A stretch of DNA of 37,715 bases. It comes from Lysobacterales bacterium (GTDB lineage: Bacteria; Pseudomonadota; Gammaproteobacteria; Xanthomonadales; SZUA-36). Below are positions 1 to 8,364 of the stretch, in pieces (the stretch's first letter is position 1; every line of letters starts with the position of its first letter). A program made the translations under genes and the position numbers. The stretch covers positions 1 through 37,715 of the forward strand of contig JABDJL010000147.1 of NCBI GenBank assembly GCA_013002505.1, written 5' to 3'. A model generated the notes under the pieces. The model searched no databases, had not been told where the DNA came from, and saw only the letters and a list, made by a program, of their open reading frames with translations.

Positions 1-606
1 GTTCTGGGGTTGATCGCAGCCTGGAATCGCGGAAGATGGCTGGACCGGACCATCATGGGCCTGTCCGTTGCCGGTATGAGCCTGTCTTTCCTGGTCATCA
101 TCATTGCGCTGCAGGTATTGCTGTGCACCCCATTTGGCCTCAACCTGTTTCCTGCGCGCGGCTGGGACGCGGGCAGCCTGGCTTCATACCTGCAACACGT
201 CACCGTGCCGACGCTTGCCATCCTGCTCGTAACACTGGGATATAACACCCGCTTTTATCGCGCCGTCATGGCAGAAGAACTGGGCCGCGACCACGTCAGG
301 ACGCTGCTTGCATTCGGCACGCCGACGACCCGCATATTGTTCTGGCACGTACTGAAAAACTCGATGGTCGCGGTGACAACGCGGGTCATGTTTTCCATTC
401 CACTGATTATCGTGTCCGGCAGCCTGCTGATCGAGACCTACTTTGGAATTCCCGGTGTCGGCAAGGCCACGTTTGATGCCATTACCAGCGGCGATCAGCC
501 AGTGCTCAAGTCGGTGGTCGGATTAACCGCCGTCCTTTTCGTGTTTATCCAGGTGCTGGTGGACATTGTTTACCGGATTGTCGATCCGCGCGTGGCCAGT
601 CAATGA
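1..606 (+). CDS. Peptide ABC transporter permease, DppB/OppB type (5' end missing)
   Basis: The reading frame is open from the first base of the window, so this is the C-terminal 201 residues of a longer protein; the family is usually 300-340 residues. It shows several hydrophobic segments and a cytoplasmic loop with the EAA-type pattern (a Gly followed by an Ile-Leu-Phe-Trp-His-Val-Leu-Lys-Asn stretch, about base 320-362) that docks onto the ATPase. Such permeases form one half of the inner-membrane channel for di- or oligopeptides. The stop overlaps the start of the next permease (ATGA, 603-606), so translation is coupled. The gene start and any substrate-binding protein lie upstream of the window, so the substrate cannot be told. 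Dpp, Opp and nickel or glutathione importers share this architecture. Confidence 0.9.
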   Translation, partial: VLGLIAAWNRGRWLDRTIMGLSVAGMSLSFLVIIIALQVLLCTPFGLNLFPARGWDAGSLASYLQHVTVPTLAILLVTLGYNTRFYRAVMAEELGRDHVRTLLAFGTPTTRILFWHVLKNSMVAVTTRVMFSIPLIIVSGSLLIETYFGIPGVGKATFDAITSGDQPVLKSVVGLTAVLFVFIQVLVDIVYRIVDPRVASQ

Positions 607-1460
607 ACCGGGCAGCAGCCATCAACAGCCCGAACCCCCGGCCTGCCACCAACGACCCGGTCGGTATCGCTGGCCTGTTGATCGTACTGGTTTTCCTGCT
701 CATCGCCGTATCGGCGTGGACAGGCCTGAGCGGCCAGAACTGGGCAAGCATCGAAGGCGGGCGCTGGGAGGCGCCTTCAGCCCAATACTGGCTCGGCACC
801 AATCGTCTCGGCCAGGATATTTTTGCACGTGCGGTGCAAAGCACGGCTACCGCGTTCGAAACTGGTTTGCTGGTTGCCGTGGTTTCAAGCATGCTCGGTG
901 CATTACTGGGCGGCGTCGCCGGCTGGTTCAGCAACGGCTTCGTCGATGAACTGATCCTGTGGCTCAAGGGAGTGCTGGATTCGATTCCGTTTTACCTGTT
1001 CGTGGCGGCGCTCGCGTTCGCCATGAAGGGAAATCCATGGGCGATGCACACGGCGATGATCCTGACTTTCTGGACCGGCACCGGCCGTCTTGTGCGCGGA
1101 GAAGTGATGCGCCTGCGCAACCAGGAGTTCGTCATCTCAGCGCGGGCCATCGGGTTGCCCGAGTTTCGCATCCTGCTGCGCCACGTGCTGCCCAATACGC
1201 TGCATATCCTGGTCGTGCAGGCCGCCCTGGTATTCGTGGCGGCCATAAAAACCGAGGTCATTCTCAGCTTCCTGGGACTCGGGATACAGGACGGTATCAG
1301 CTGGGGCCTGATGCTCGCCGAGAGCACGCAGGAGGTGCTGGCCGGTCAGTTTGGTAATTTCATCGTGGCATCCGGCATGATGTTCCTGCTGCTGATGGGT
1401 TTCAACATGATGGCCGACGCGATCCAGGACCGCGTTGATCCGCAGGGAGGCATGGTATGA
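603..1460 (+). CDS. Peptide ABC transporter permease, DppC/OppC type
   Basis: This 285-residue protein is the second channel subunit of the importer. It has an N-terminal membrane segment (about residues 21-40), a periplasmic stretch with the family sequence LGTNRLGQDIFAR (about 62-74), then five more hydrophobic segments. The EAA loop reads ARAIGLPEFRILLRHVLPN (about residues 180-198), the ATPase-docking motif of this family. Length and topology are normal. The start ATG at 603 overlaps the upstream stop, and the gene's own stop overlaps the start of the first ATPase (ATGA, 1457-1460), giving a tightly coupled operon. Assignment to the DppC/OppC group is secure; the transported peptide class is not known. 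Confidence 0.93.
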   Translation: MNRAAAINSPNPRPATNDPVGIAGLLIVLVFLLIAVSAWTGLSGQNWASIEGGRWEAPSAQYWLGTNRLGQDIFARAVQSTATAFETGLLVAVVSSMLGALLGGVAGWFSNGFVDELILWLKGVLDSIPFYLFVAALAFAMKGNPWAMHTAMILTFWTGTGRLVRGEVMRLRNQEFVISARAIGLPEFRILLRHVLPNTLHILVVQAALVFVAAIKTEVILSFLGLGIQDGISWGLMLAESTQEVLAGQFGNFIVASGMMFLLLMGFNMMADAIQDRVDPQGGMV

Positions 1461-2419
1461 GCGGTCCGGCTCTACAGGTCAGCAACCTGGAAGTTGCATT
1501 TCGGCGCGGGGGCGAACTGCAACCGGTGGTCGATGGCGTGAGCCTTGAACTCGCTGCCGGTCAAATCAGCGGCCTGGTGGGTGAGTCCGGTTGTGGGAAG
1601 TCAGTCACCGCCCAGGCCCTGATGGGACTGTTACCGGCCCGTTCAGCGCTCACCTCTGCCACCAGCCTGCGGATCAACGGAGAACAGCTCGCCAAGGCAA
1701 GCGCCCGGCAATGGCGTGCCGTGCGTGGTTACACGATGGCGATGATTTTCCAGGAACCGGACAGAGCACTCGACCCGGTGTTCACGGTTGGGACGCAAAT
1801 CGGCAATGTCATTCGACGTCGCGACCAAGTGGGCAAGACCGCGGCCAGGGAGCAATCGCTCAAAGCCCTGGCTGCCAGCGGGTTCGCGCAGCCCGAGTCT
1901 CTTTTGGAGGCCTATCCACACCAATTGTCGGGCGGCATGAGGCAGTTGATCATGATCGCCATGGCGATTGCCGTGCGCCCCGTCGTTCTGATTGCCGATG
2001 AGCCGACAACGGCGCTGGATGTCACCACGCAGGCGCTGGTGCTGGAGCGTTTGACCCGGCTTACGCGCCGCTATAACACCGCGATACTGCTGGTGACACA
2101 CGACCTGGGTGTTGCCGCCCGTTGCTGTAGCGAAGTGATGGTCATGTACTGCGGCAGGCTGGTGGAGCAAGGCGATTACCGCGGGCTTTTCCGTCACGCC
2201 CGTCACCCCTATACCTCGAAATTGCTGGCAGCCGTACCCAGGGTGGGTGCTGAACAGCCACCGCGTGGTATTGCCGGGCGCGTGCCAGCTTTGTCCGAGA
2301 TCCCACGGGGTTGCCGGTTTGCTCCCCGGTGCAGCAGGGCTGATTCAAGCTGCAGGGCAAGCTATCCGCCCCTCGAAGCGCTGGGCTCCGGCCGCGTGGC
2401 TTGCCACCACCCGCTATGA
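1457..2419 (+). CDS. Peptide ABC transporter ATP-binding protein, DppD/OppD type
   Basis: This 320-residue ATPase powers the peptide importer from the cytoplasmic face. Walker A is GESGCGKS at residues 42-49, the signature is LSGGMRQ, Walker B runs into ADEPTTALD, and a switch histidine follows in LLVTHDLG. The C-terminal oligopeptide-transport extension is present ([13 protein letters not shown], then a cysteine-containing [15 protein letters not shown] region). In this family such clustered C-terminal cysteines can hold an iron-sulfur cluster; here that is only an inference from the pattern. The start overlaps the stop of the upstream permease and the end overlaps the next ATPase gene, so all four transport genes are one operon. 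Confidence 0.94.
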   Translation: MSGPALQVSNLEVAFRRGGELQPVVDGVSLELAAGQISGLVGESGCGKSVTAQALMGLLPARSALTSATSLRINGEQLAKASARQWRAVRGYTMAMIFQEPDRALDPVFTVGTQIGNVIRRRDQVGKTAAREQSLKALAASGFAQPESLLEAYPHQLSGGMRQLIMIAMAIAVRPVVLIADEPTTALDVTTQALVLERLTRLTRRYNTAILLVTHDLGVAARCCSEVMVMYCGRLVEQGDYRGLFRHARHPYTSKLLAAVPRVGAEQPPRGIAGRVPALSEIPRGCRFAPRCSRADSSCRASYPPLEALGSGRVACHHPL

Positions 2420-3429
2420 ACCAGAAATCACACACCAGGCCTGAACCGCCTTTGCTGGAGGTATGCAAGCTCTCACGCAGCTTCAAGACAAGACCTGGCT
2501 GGTTCGGTAATGATGAACCAGGCTTTGCAGCCCTGGACGGGGTCAGTTTCTCGGTCGCCGAGGGAGAGATTTTCGGAATAGTGGGCGAGTCAGGCTCTGG
2601 CAAGAGCACGCTGGCCCGATGCATCCTGCAATTGCCCCGCCCGGACCATGGTCAGGTCCGGCTCGAAGGCCGTGATCTTTCTGGACTGGGTTCCAGGCAG
2701 CTTCGGCAGGCGAGGCACAAGCTGCAAATTGTATTCCAGGACAGTGGCAGTTCACTGAGTCCGCGCCGCACGATTTTCCAGAGCCTGGCTGAACCGCTGG
2801 AACAGTTCGAGCCGGGCGCCCGCCCGGAGTTTCCGCAACGCTGTCGCCTGGCGCTGGAGCAGGTGGGGCTTGATGCAGAGCTGTTGCCGCGCCTTCCGCA
2901 CCAGTTGTCGAGCGGACAGAAGCAGCGGGTCGCGCTCGCCAGGGCCATCATTGCAGGCCCCTCGATCATCGTTGCCGACGAAGTGGTTTCATCACTCGAC
3001 GTTTCCGTGCAGGCCCGGATGCTGGAACTGATCAGCGAATTGCGGCGTGAAAAAGGCATCGCATTCCTGTTTATTTCACATGATCTTTCGGTAATCGCCC
3101 AGGTTGCGGACCGCGTGGCGGTGATGTACCGCGGGCGAATCGTTGAATCCGGCCCCGCCAAGGCGGTTTTCGGCAAGCCGGCCCACCCGTACACACGTGC
3201 CCTTCTGGAAGCCATTCCAGACCCCGACCCGGACGTGCCTTTTAACGCCAGCCTTGCGCCCGACATACAAAACAGGCAACAGGCACCTGGCTGCCGGTTT
3301 GCCACGCGTTGCCCCAGGGTGTTTCGGGCCTGTCTGGATACGGCGCCCGGCGACACGCGGTTGGAAGATCATCCGGAGCATCACGTAGAATGCCTGCTTT
3401 ACGAGACAGCCCGGGAAAACAGCCAATGA
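2416..3429 (+). CDS. Peptide ABC transporter ATP-binding protein, DppF/OppF type
   Basis: This is the second ATPase of the importer, 337 residues from the ATG at 2416, chosen over a TTG at 2401 because it overlaps the preceding stop as ATGA. Walker A is GESGSGKS (57-64), the signature is LSSGQKQR, and the Walker B region reads VADEVVSSLDVS, where most relatives have a Pro in place of the first Val. The Glu needed for hydrolysis is kept. The C-terminal region has HPYTRALLEAIP and a cysteine set (GCRFATRCPRVFRAC plus a later Cys) like that of its partner. The gene ends in an ATGA overlap with a lipoprotein gene. Confidence 0.93.
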   Translation: MNQKSHTRPEPPLLEVCKLSRSFKTRPGWFGNDEPGFAALDGVSFSVAEGEIFGIVGESGSGKSTLARCILQLPRPDHGQVRLEGRDLSGLGSRQLRQARHKLQIVFQDSGSSLSPRRTIFQSLAEPLEQFEPGARPEFPQRCRLALEQVGLDAELLPRLPHQLSSGQKQRVALARAIIAGPSIIVADEVVSSLDVSVQARMLELISELRREKGIAFLFISHDLSVIAQVADRVAVMYRGRIVESGPAKAVFGKPAHPYTRALLEAIPDPDPDVPFNASLAPDIQNRQQAPGCRFATRCPRVFRACLDTAPGDTRLEDHPEHHVECLLYETARENSQ

Positions 3430-3893
3430 ATCTTTTGCCCGTTTCACGAACAGTCGCACTGCTGGTCATGGCATTGTTGCTGAGTGCCTGTGCAGGTAAA
3501 GGCCTTCGCGGGCATGAACCGTTCGTTACCCTGAATAACCTGAGTCTCGAGGGCCAGGAGATTGAACTGGACCTGGGCCTGCGCAACGTCAACGCCCTAC
3601 CGATCAAGCTGGCCCAGATCGAATTCTCGCTAAACGTCAATGAAACTCCTTTGGCGGTCTACAGTGCTGCTTCACAAGCATCGATCTCGGCCAACGGAAC
3701 GGAGAATTTGCGATTCAGGATTCCCTCCACCGAAGACGGAAGGGCCGCGCTGGAGTCACTTGATCAGGGGCAAATCAATAACATCAGCTACCTGTTGGAA
3801 GGCGAAATCACTGACCAGGAAGGGATCAAAATGATTCTTTTCCGGGATGGATACCTGTACCGGGTCCCGGGCAGGCCGGGCCGTTTTCGCTAG
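3426..3893 (+). CDS. LEA type 2 family lipoprotein
   Basis: This 155-residue protein begins at the ATG at 3426, overlapping the upstream ATPase stop. An N-terminal hydrophobic segment ends in the lipobox LSAC, with Cys22 as the expected lipidation site, so the mature protein should sit on a periplasmic membrane face. The rest has the alternating beta pattern of LEA2/WHy domains (LEGQEIELDLGLRNVNALPIKLAQIEFSL-like region near residues 40-70, then a second half with LRFRIPS). LEA2 proteins are single beta-sandwich domains of poorly known function, often tied to stress or envelope lipids. Its coupling to the peptide transporter may only reflect operon position. An upstream in-frame extension to 3309 overlaps the ATPase and is not believed. 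Confidence 0.8.
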   Translation: MNLLPVSRTVALLVMALLLSACAGKGLRGHEPFVTLNNLSLEGQEIELDLGLRNVNALPIKLAQIEFSLNVNETPLAVYSAASQASISANGTENLRFRIPSTEDGRAALESLDQGQINNISYLLEGEITDQEGIKMILFRDGYLYRVPGRPGRFR

Positions 3894-3984
3894 GCCCACG
3901 GCCGCGGTCTGGCTGATTTGACGGGTTCCCTGACGACGGTTAGGCTACAGGCCCGTTTCCGTGCGATCCCGTGCAGGTATGACG

Positions 3985-4545
3985 ATGAAAATCAGCTTTG
4001 AACTCAGCGAATCAGATCTCAATCATTTCCGCGATGTAATGCAAAAGGCCCGCCAGGCCAATTCGCACCTGACGACCAAGGACATCGTCAACAACGCCTG
4101 CAAATTGCTCAAACAAATCAGTGCTTCGGACGCCTCAAGCTTTATCCGCAACCGCATGAGCATTTTGGAAACCCTGATCGGCATGGTGGTGGATCGCGGA
4201 TGGGGCATGGTTGAAGAAGACCTCGACCGGGTTGTCCAGGCATTGTCCTATTTTTCCGATGCAGATGACCTGATCCCCGATAACATTCCCGGACTGGGTT
4301 TCCTGGACGATGCGATCATGATCGAACTGGTCGCCCGGGAACTGGAACACGAAATCCAGGCCTACCGTGATTTTGTTGTGTACCGGGCAGCGGAAACCAG
4401 CCGCCATGGCGAATCGGCCGAATCCCTCGAACGGGCAGACTGGCTCGAAGAACGCAGGGTGCAGCTGCATTCCCGCATGCGCCGCCGGCGGCGGCGGGGA
4501 CGCGGCGGCAGCGGTGGTGGGAAGTCGCCATTTTCATTGCTTTGA
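3985..4545 (+). CDS. DUF1232 (YkvA-like) domain protein
   Basis: This 186-residue protein carries the DUF1232 core at about residues 82-116: ALSYFSDADDLIPDNIPGLGFLDDA, the acidic/proline pattern typical of YkvA-like proteins. That family's biochemical role is unknown. The N-terminal 80 residues are helical and charged; the C-terminus ends in a very basic Arg-rich, Gly-rich tail that could bind nucleic acid or acidic lipids (inference). No signal peptide is seen. The start at 3985 has an AGG seven bases upstream; the ATG at 3979 is an equally possible start two codons earlier, and a GTG at 3961 is less likely. It is a stand-alone gene, 91 bases after the transporter operon. Confidence 0.75.
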   Translation: MKISFELSESDLNHFRDVMQKARQANSHLTTKDIVNNACKLLKQISASDASSFIRNRMSILETLIGMVVDRGWGMVEEDLDRVVQALSYFSDADDLIPDNIPGLGFLDDAIMIELVARELEHEIQAYRDFVVYRAAETSRHGESAESLERADWLEERRVQLHSRMRRRRRRGRGGSGGGKSPFSLL

Positions 4546-4597
4546 CCCGAGCGCAGCGGGCATGGCCGCGTGCGCACTTCCGGCAAGGTAAGCCCCG

Positions 4598-5758
4598 GTG
4601 ACGGACCTTCGTCACAACCGTATCCTGGTGGCCATAGAAACCGACGCCACGCAGTTCCACGGAGAGCATGCAAGCCGGCCGGCCCTGCTCGCCAAGGGTG
4701 ATGCCGAGCAGGTCCTGGCACACCTGTCCACCGACCTGTCAAACATGCTCGCCGGCGTTCGGGATTGTGCCCTGACGATGGCCGGAGCGTTGTATGACCA
4801 AACGCAGTTGCTGCGCCCTGGCTATCCCCTCTTCAGCGCGCTCGAGTCCCTGTTCACCGGCAGCATTGCCGGCAGCGGGTTTCATCCACGCCTGCTGAGT
4901 ATTGGCGCTGACCAGGGGCATTTTCCGGACCCTGTGCTCGATCCGCTGGACTCGATTCCACCGAGTATTCTGCAAGTGCTGCCACTGGTTGTCAGCGGCC
5001 CTGCGGACCAGATCAGCCGGCTTGGCGCCGACATGGAGCATGAGTTCCTCGACTCCGGGCAATTGTCCGCACATTCTGCACGTGGCCTCGAGGCGCAGTT
5101 TGGCATCAAGGTCAACCATGCTCGTTTCATGACCCTGACCGATCTCAACGCCATGCTGCACCTGCAACTGGAACATTTTGGTTTCTTGCCGCTGTGGGAC
5201 TTGCTCGACGCCGCCATCAATGCGCCCGATTCCGGCATTGATGCACAGGGCCGCGGCGGACAGGTTTTCCAGTGGAATGGACATGCGGTGCGCGCACAGT
5301 TTGAAAGCTTCGACTACTGGGCATCCCGCGGTGCCGGCAAATCGATTGTCGGCGAGGAAGAAACGCTTGCCCGTGGATACATCGACTGGACCCGGGAGTT
5401 TCGCCAATACCTGACGACACTGCAGGCTCACGGCGTCAAGGTTGAACAGTACCTGCCCGGCTCACCTGCCGACACCCTGCAAAAAAGTTTCCATATCGAA
5501 GTATCTGAAAACCGGCCACGGGAAACCCTGGCGCAGGTGACCGAGCACAGTGCCGGCGACCTTGGTACCGTCGCGGTTTCAGTGGTCACCGAGGGAAAAC
5601 AGCTCAATTACTATCCGCTCGAGGCACGCGGCCTCGATCGCCTTCACGCCGCGATCAGGGAATCGTTGGGCAAGGCGGAAGCGGTGTCGTTCCCGGGTTC
5701 ATTGCAGATTGAAACCCGTTCGAGGCGCCTGGTTCCGGATCGCATGAACAGCGGCTGA
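4598..5758 (+). CDS. Conserved-looking protein of unknown function, 386 aa
   Basis: I do not recognise this protein. It starts with GTG at 4598, with an AAGG about nine bases upstream, and has no signal peptide or membrane segment, so it should be a soluble cytoplasmic protein. Its composition is normal and the frame is intact over 386 codons. Features visible are an acidic, helix-rich N-terminal half, a central FGFLPLWDLLDAA helix, and a C-terminal half with mixed alpha/beta character (IDWTREFRQYLTTLQAHGV, then SFHIEVSENRPRETLAQVTEH). Its stop overlaps the start of a SET-domain gene (TGATG, 5756-5760), so the two are co-translated and may act together, for example as enzyme and target; that is inference. 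Confidence 0.7.
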   Translation: MTDLRHNRILVAIETDATQFHGEHASRPALLAKGDAEQVLAHLSTDLSNMLAGVRDCALTMAGALYDQTQLLRPGYPLFSALESLFTGSIAGSGFHPRLLSIGADQGHFPDPVLDPLDSIPPSILQVLPLVVSGPADQISRLGADMEHEFLDSGQLSAHSARGLEAQFGIKVNHARFMTLTDLNAMLHLQLEHFGFLPLWDLLDAAINAPDSGIDAQGRGGQVFQWNGHAVRAQFESFDYWASRGAGKSIVGEEETLARGYIDWTREFRQYLTTLQAHGVKVEQYLPGSPADTLQKSFHIEVSENRPRETLAQVTEHSAGDLGTVAVSVVTEGKQLNYYPLEARGLDRLHAAIRESLGKAEAVSFPGSLQIETRSRRLVPDRMNSG

Positions 5759-6093
5759 TGGCCGACCCTGCGAAGCCCAACCCCAATGTATACGTATCCG
5801 ACTCCGGTATTCACGGACTCGGCCTGTTCGCCAACCGCGATATTCCCGAGGGTGAACTGATCGGGTTTTATGATGGCGAAGAAACCATGGACGACGGCAC
5901 TCACGTTCTTTGGGTCGAACAGGATGATGGCAGCTGGCTCGGCTACGACGGCAGCAACGAGATGCGATACCTGAACCACGCCAGGCCCGCCAATTGCGAA
6001 ATGGACGGGCAGGATTGCTATGCCGCACGCGATATCAAGCGGCACCAGGAACTCACCATTGATTATGGTGAGGATTTCGAATCGACCGGGTGA
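5758..6093 (+). CDS. Small SET-domain protein (putative protein-lysine methyltransferase)
   Basis: This 111-residue protein is almost nothing but a SET domain. The N-terminal motif GIHGLGLFA is at residues 17-25, the cofactor-binding RYLNHA at 70-75 followed by Asn-Cys at 79-80, and the C-terminal ELTIDYG with the active-site Tyr at 98-104. SET enzymes transfer a methyl group from S-adenosylmethionine to lysine side chains. Bacterial minimal SET proteins of this size exist, with largely unknown targets. No pre-SET domain or zinc cysteines are seen. The start overlaps the stop of the 386-residue unknown gene. The protein would draw on the same SAM pool managed by metK and ahcY at the other end of the window. 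Confidence 0.85.
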   Translation: MADPAKPNPNVYVSDSGIHGLGLFANRDIPEGELIGFYDGEETMDDGTHVLWVEQDDGSWLGYDGSNEMRYLNHARPANCEMDGQDCYAARDIKRHQELTIDYGEDFESTG

Positions 6094-6104
6094 AGGCCGA
6101 TGAA

Positions 6105-6132
6105 TTGAGAATTTCGACTCTGCCCCCATAAT
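6105..6132 (+). promoter_or_regulatory. Sigma-70-type promoter for the glutaredoxin fusion gene
   Basis: A -35 box TTGAGA (6105-6110) and a -10 box CATAAT (6127-6132) are separated by 16 bases; each differs from consensus at one position. It lies 27 bases upstream of the ATG at 6159 and separates this gene from the SET-domain gene. Confidence 0.6.
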
Positions 6133-6158
6133 GAAGGCACCAGATAACGGAAATTGAA

Positions 6159-7082
6159 ATGAACCTGCCAGACGAAACACGACAGAAGATTGAGCGTTAC
6201 CTCGACCAGGACCGCGTGGTCCTGTTTATGAAGGGCAACCCACAGGCGCCGATGTGCGGTTTCTCGGCCAAGACCGCCGGCATGCTCGATTCCCTGCTCG
6301 AATCGTACACTTCGGTCGATGTACTGCAGGACCCTGACATCCGTGAAGGCATCAAGGTCTTTGGTGACTGGCCGACCATTCCCCAACTGTACATAGACAA
6401 GGAACTGGTTGGCGGCTGTGACATCGTTACCGCAATGTTCAACAGCGGTGAATTGCACCAGAACCTCGGTGTTGACGAGCCGGACCGCAGTGCACCGCAA
6501 GTCACGATTACCGACCAGGCGGCAGAGAAAATCCACGAAGCAATGGCAGGTCATGACGGGCTGGCGCTGCATTTCCAGGTTGACGCAAACTGGCAGTCAC
6601 AGTTCAACCTGGCCCCGGCTGAGGGTCACGAAATCAAGACCGAGGCGAGCGGCATCACCTTGTTGTTTGACGTGGCCTCGGCGCAACGCGCCCGCGGCGC
6701 TGTCATCGACTGGGTGTCGAATGTCCAGGGCGAAGGCCTGACAATCAGTCTGCCGGAAGCACCGGCCCCTGTTCACCAGATGAGCGTTTCGGAACTGAAG
6801 CAAAAACTGGAAGCTGATGAAGTGCTGCTGGTTGATGTCAGGCCACAGGATGAACGCGATATCGCCAGTATCGGGCAGGCCCGCGCGATGAATGCCGATT
6901 TGATGGAAGAACTCGAGGCGATGCCCAAGGAAACGGCCATGGCGTTCATCTGCCACTCCGGAAACCGCAGCCAGGTGGCAGCGGAACACTTCCGCAAACA
7001 GGGCTTCAGCAACGTTTCCAACGTGGCCGGCGGCATTGATGCCTGGTCAAAGGAAATCGATCCGGAAGTGCCGACCTACTGA
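6159..7082 (+). CDS. Monothiol glutaredoxin / A-type-carrier-like / rhodanese fusion
   Basis: This 307-residue protein joins three domains. Residues 1-105 are a Grx4-type monothiol glutaredoxin with active site CGFS (33-36), WPTIPQLYI (71-79) and GGCDIV (85-90), the residues that bind glutathione and a [2Fe-2S] cluster. Residues 113-200 resemble an IscA/HesB A-type iron-sulfur carrier (VTITDQAAEKI at the start, DWVSNVQGEGLTISLPEA at the end) but contain no cysteine, so the cluster-binding ligands of that family are absent. Residues 208-307 are a rhodanese domain with catalytic Cys265 in FICHSGNRS. The set points to iron-sulfur or sulfane-sulfur handling in the cytoplasm. It is a single gene with its own promoter. 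Confidence 0.9.
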   Translation: MNLPDETRQKIERYLDQDRVVLFMKGNPQAPMCGFSAKTAGMLDSLLESYTSVDVLQDPDIREGIKVFGDWPTIPQLYIDKELVGGCDIVTAMFNSGELHQNLGVDEPDRSAPQVTITDQAAEKIHEAMAGHDGLALHFQVDANWQSQFNLAPAEGHEIKTEASGITLLFDVASAQRARGAVIDWVSNVQGEGLTISLPEAPAPVHQMSVSELKQKLEADEVLLVDVRPQDERDIASIGQARAMNADLMEELEAMPKETAMAFICHSGNRSQVAAEHFRKQGFSNVSNVAGGIDAWSKEIDPEVPTY

Positions 7083-7117
7083 GTCTGTCCACTGGCCCGG
7101 GGCGGGGGCCGGCGATG

Positions 7118-7888
7118 TCATTCGAATTCTGCGATGACCGGCGCGTGGTCAGAGGGGCGTTCCTGCCTTCTCGGCTCTATGTCCACCCATGAGCGGGTGC
7201 ATTTTTCGGCCAGCGCCCGTGAGGCCAGCACCAGGTCTATGCGCAAGCCCAGCTTGCGGCGGAACATGTTCATACGGTAATCCCACCAGCTCCAGGTCCG
7301 TTCCTCCTGGTCGAACAACCTGAATGTGTCCACCAGCCCGAGCTTGAGAATCTTGTTCAAGGCGTCCCGCTCTGGCGTGCTGCAGAGAATTTTTTCATGC
7401 CATTCCTCGGGGTCGTAAACATCCCGGTCATCTGGCGCAATGTTGAAATCCCCCAGCACGACGACATGGCCATGCCGTGACATTTCATCCGCAATGAATG
7501 ACGTAACCTGCTCGAGCCAGTGCATTTTGTATTCGAATTTTTCTGACCCTACCTCGGAGCCGTTGACGACATAGAGGTTGATGACGCGCACCTCGCCATA
7601 GGTGGCCGCCAGGATACGGCGCTGGGGATCGTCGAGACCGCCGATATCGGTCACCATGTCGGTGCCCGGTTCGCGACTCAGTATCGCGACACCATTATAA
7701 GTTTTCTGTCCGGAATAAAGGCTGTGGTAGCCGGCCTGCTGAAGCTCATCAACCGGGAACCGCTCGTCGGGAAGCTTGGTTTCCTGCAGTGCCAGGATGT
7801 CGGGCTGAACGCCCGCGCTCCATGCCAGCACATGAGGCAGGCGCACGTTCAGTGAATTGACGTTCCAGGAGGCTATTTTCAAAGACAT
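7118..7888 (-). CDS. xthA: Exodeoxyribonuclease III
   Basis: This 256-residue protein belongs to the exonuclease III/AP endonuclease family, which cuts at abasic sites and degrades one strand of DNA 3' to 5' in base-excision repair. Visible motifs are SWNVNSL at residues 7-13, LQETK with the metal-binding Glu36, YNGVAILSR (64-72), GDFNIAP with Asp147 and Asn149, RIDLVLAS, and the C-terminal SDHAPV with catalytic His248. The length matches the family. The start is the ATG at 7888, preceded by an AGAGAAG ribosome site; an upstream extension to 7933 has no support. It converges with the glutaredoxin gene across 35 bases and diverges from dgkA. Confidence 0.93.
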   Translation of the reverse strand: MSLKIASWNVNSLNVRLPHVLAWSAGVQPDILALQETKLPDERFPVDELQQAGYHSLYSGQKTYNGVAILSREPGTDMVTDIGGLDDPQRRILAATYGEVRVINLYVVNGSEVGSEKFEYKMHWLEQVTSFIADEMSRHGHVVVLGDFNIAPDDRDVYDPEEWHEKILCSTPERDALNKILKLGLVDTFRLFDQEERTWSWWDYRMNMFRRKLGLRIDLVLASRALAEKCTRSWVDIEPRRQERPSDHAPVIAEFE

Positions 7889-7992
7889 TTGTGCTTCTCT
7901 TGTGTCCCATCCGCGGTGCCTGAATGTTAGCATGGGCGCCTTTGGGGCTGTGACAATCGGCGATCCCGTTCATGAAACCTGAGGAGAGACCA

Positions 7993-8364
7993 ATGAAACC
8001 GGGAAAAAGCGGCCTGGCTCGGATAATCGCTGCAACCGGGTATTCATTTTCCGGTATCAAGGCCGCTTTCAGGAATGAAGCTGCATTCCGGCAGGAGTTG
8101 CTGCTCGTTGCAATTTTGGGCACCGCGTCTTTCTGGCTGGCGCGATCTGTCACCGAGTGGCTGTTGCTGATCGCGCCCTTGTTCGTACTGCTGATTGTCG
8201 AATTGCTCAATAGCGCTATAGAAAATGTTGTTGATCGCGTGGGACACGAGATTCATGAACTCTCGGGCCGGGCCAAGGACATGAGTTCTGCGGCGGTTTT
8301 CTTTTCGCTGGCGCTGATCGCCATTACCTGGGGCACCATTGCCTGGGATCGCTTCTATGCGTAG
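7993..8364 (+). CDS. dgkA: Diacylglycerol kinase
   Basis: This 123-residue inner-membrane enzyme phosphorylates diacylglycerol to phosphatidic acid with ATP, recycling lipid released by periplasmic glucan synthesis. It has three membrane helices and the family signature ELLNSAIENVVDR (residues 70-82), with Glu70 and Glu77 as the catalytic and metal-binding acids, and the later AKDMSSAAV. The length matches E. coli DgkA. The start at 7993 is preferred over an in-frame ATG at 7972 because a strong GAGGAG site (7981-7986) lies six bases before it. The gene's 3' end overlaps the following lipoprotein gene by eight bases. Confidence 0.93.
   Translation: MKPGKSGLARIIAATGYSFSGIKAAFRNEAAFRQELLLVAILGTASFWLARSVTEWLLLIAPLFVLLIVELLNSAIENVVDRVGHEIHELSGRAKDMSSAAVFFSLALIAITWGTIAWDRFYA

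Noticed and set aside
7094-7110. GGCCC/GGGCC hairpin between the convergent glutaredoxin and xthA genes
   Set aside because: The stem is only five base pairs in GC-rich DNA and there is no T run on either side, so I cannot call it a terminator.
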